Positions 63,461 through 64,000 of a stretch of 64,000 nucleotides of DNA are shown here, one piece after another; the first letter of the stretch is position 1, and each line of letters begins with the position of its first letter. This DNA comes from Monoplex corrugatus (taxonomy: Eukaryota > Mollusca > Gastropoda > Littorinimorpha > Ranellidae). A model generated the notes under the pieces. That model made no database searches, was not told the DNA's origin, and was given only the letters and a program-made list of their open reading frames with translations. Position numbers and translations under genes: made by a program. The stretch is from NCBI GenBank assembly GCA_030674185.1, contig JAPXFY010000013.1, positions 47,533,464 through 47,597,463 on the forward strand. The letters run 5' to 3'.

Positions 63461-63639
63461 TCGAGATCAACAGTTAAATTACAAACTACCTCCAAAACCA
63501 GGGCCCAAAGGGGTATACAACAGGTCTGGATTAGCTAGATGTATTCCAGACATCAAAATCATTTTTATTGTAAATGATCGTGCGAGTGTGTATGTACATT
63601 TGATTTAATGTTCACATTTAGAACGACGCCAGTAGATCC

Positions 63640-63728
63640 GACCGAAAGTGTTGTTCACGTTTATGGGCCCTAATGTCTCCTGTTCAACCTCTCCTTGGTT
63701 GGTTCTTTTGATAAACCGTGGACTCAAG

Positions 63729-63738
<10 letters not shown>
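63640..63738 (+). mobile_element. SINE family S2, short fragment
   Basis: Contains GGTTCTTTTGATAAACCGTG and GACTCAAGATCCA, the S2 middle part, then runs into the GA tract. Confidence 0.45.
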
Positions 63739-63781
<43 letters not shown>

Positions 63782-63826
63782 AGAGAGGGAGAGAGAGGGG
63801 AGAGAGAGGAGAGGAGAGAGGAAGAG

Positions 63827-63863
<37 letters not shown>

Positions 63864-63894
63864 AGGGAGAGGAGAGAGAGGAGAGAGGAAGGAG

Positions 63895-63937
<43 letters not shown>

Positions 63938-64000
63938 AGAAGAAAGAGGAAGAGGAGAAGGAAAGAAAAGAGGAAAAGAGAAGAAAAGAAAGAAAAGGAG
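63733..64000. repeat. (GA)n purine tract
   Basis: About 265 bp of almost pure purine on the plus strand, GAGAGA with GGA and AGAA variants, to the window end. It is a candidate for triplex (H-DNA) formation. Confidence 0.97.

Overview
The window looks like animal nuclear DNA, most likely from a mollusc and plausibly a gastropod. The genes are split by GT-AG introns of 0.6-3.4 kb. (CA)n/(GT)n microsatellites are very dense. There are several tRNA-derived SINE families, RTE-like LINE fragments with (TGATGA)n tails, a mariner element and many TTAA-flanked piggyBac-like repeats. No bacterial, organellar or viral gene was seen. The taxonomic call is an inference from repeat style and protein similarity; no search was run.

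Layout. (1) 1-9817, + strand: the last four coding exons of a coiled-coil gene that I take to be the centriole protein CEP120; its upstream exons lie outside the window. The first visible intron (953-4304) is mostly a 46-bp minisatellite whose unit repeats the exon's own splice-donor sequence. The last intron contains a deleted piggyBac transposon (8097-9423). (2) 9818-25755: 3' flank and intergenic DNA, with a complete mariner (11534-12858; a stop codon sits just before its third catalytic Asp), SINEs, a small hairpin MITE, a possible minus-strand gene ending at 14961, very long CA arrays, a five-copy 72-bp tandem repeat and a LINE fragment. (3) 25756-46280, + strand: the whole TRIP4 (ASC-1) gene in 13 exons, 599 codons in the spliced model. 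It has an N-terminal helical region, a C2HC5-type zinc finger and a C-terminal ASCH domain. Exons 8 and 9 appear to carry two frameshifts that cancel each other. (4) 46281-64000: 3' flank and repeat-dominated DNA, with degenerate tandem repeats, a 35-bp minisatellite, a near full-length but broken RTE-like LINE (56190-59130, minus), three other LINE pieces, a duplicated segment next to a roughly 40-bp minisatellite, and a GA-rich low-complexity end.

The two clear genes are unrelated housekeeping functions, centriole assembly and transcription/ribosome quality control, lying in tandem on the + strand. The notable biology is in the repeats: a donor-site minisatellite, an acceptor-like minisatellite in a TRIP4 intron, nested TTAA palindromes sharing a TIR style with the piggyBac remnant, and a roughly 380-bp dispersed family (here R1), one copy of which is split by a LINE insertion with a visible target duplication. 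Exon boundaries were placed by hand from reading frame, splice consensus and recalled family similarity.
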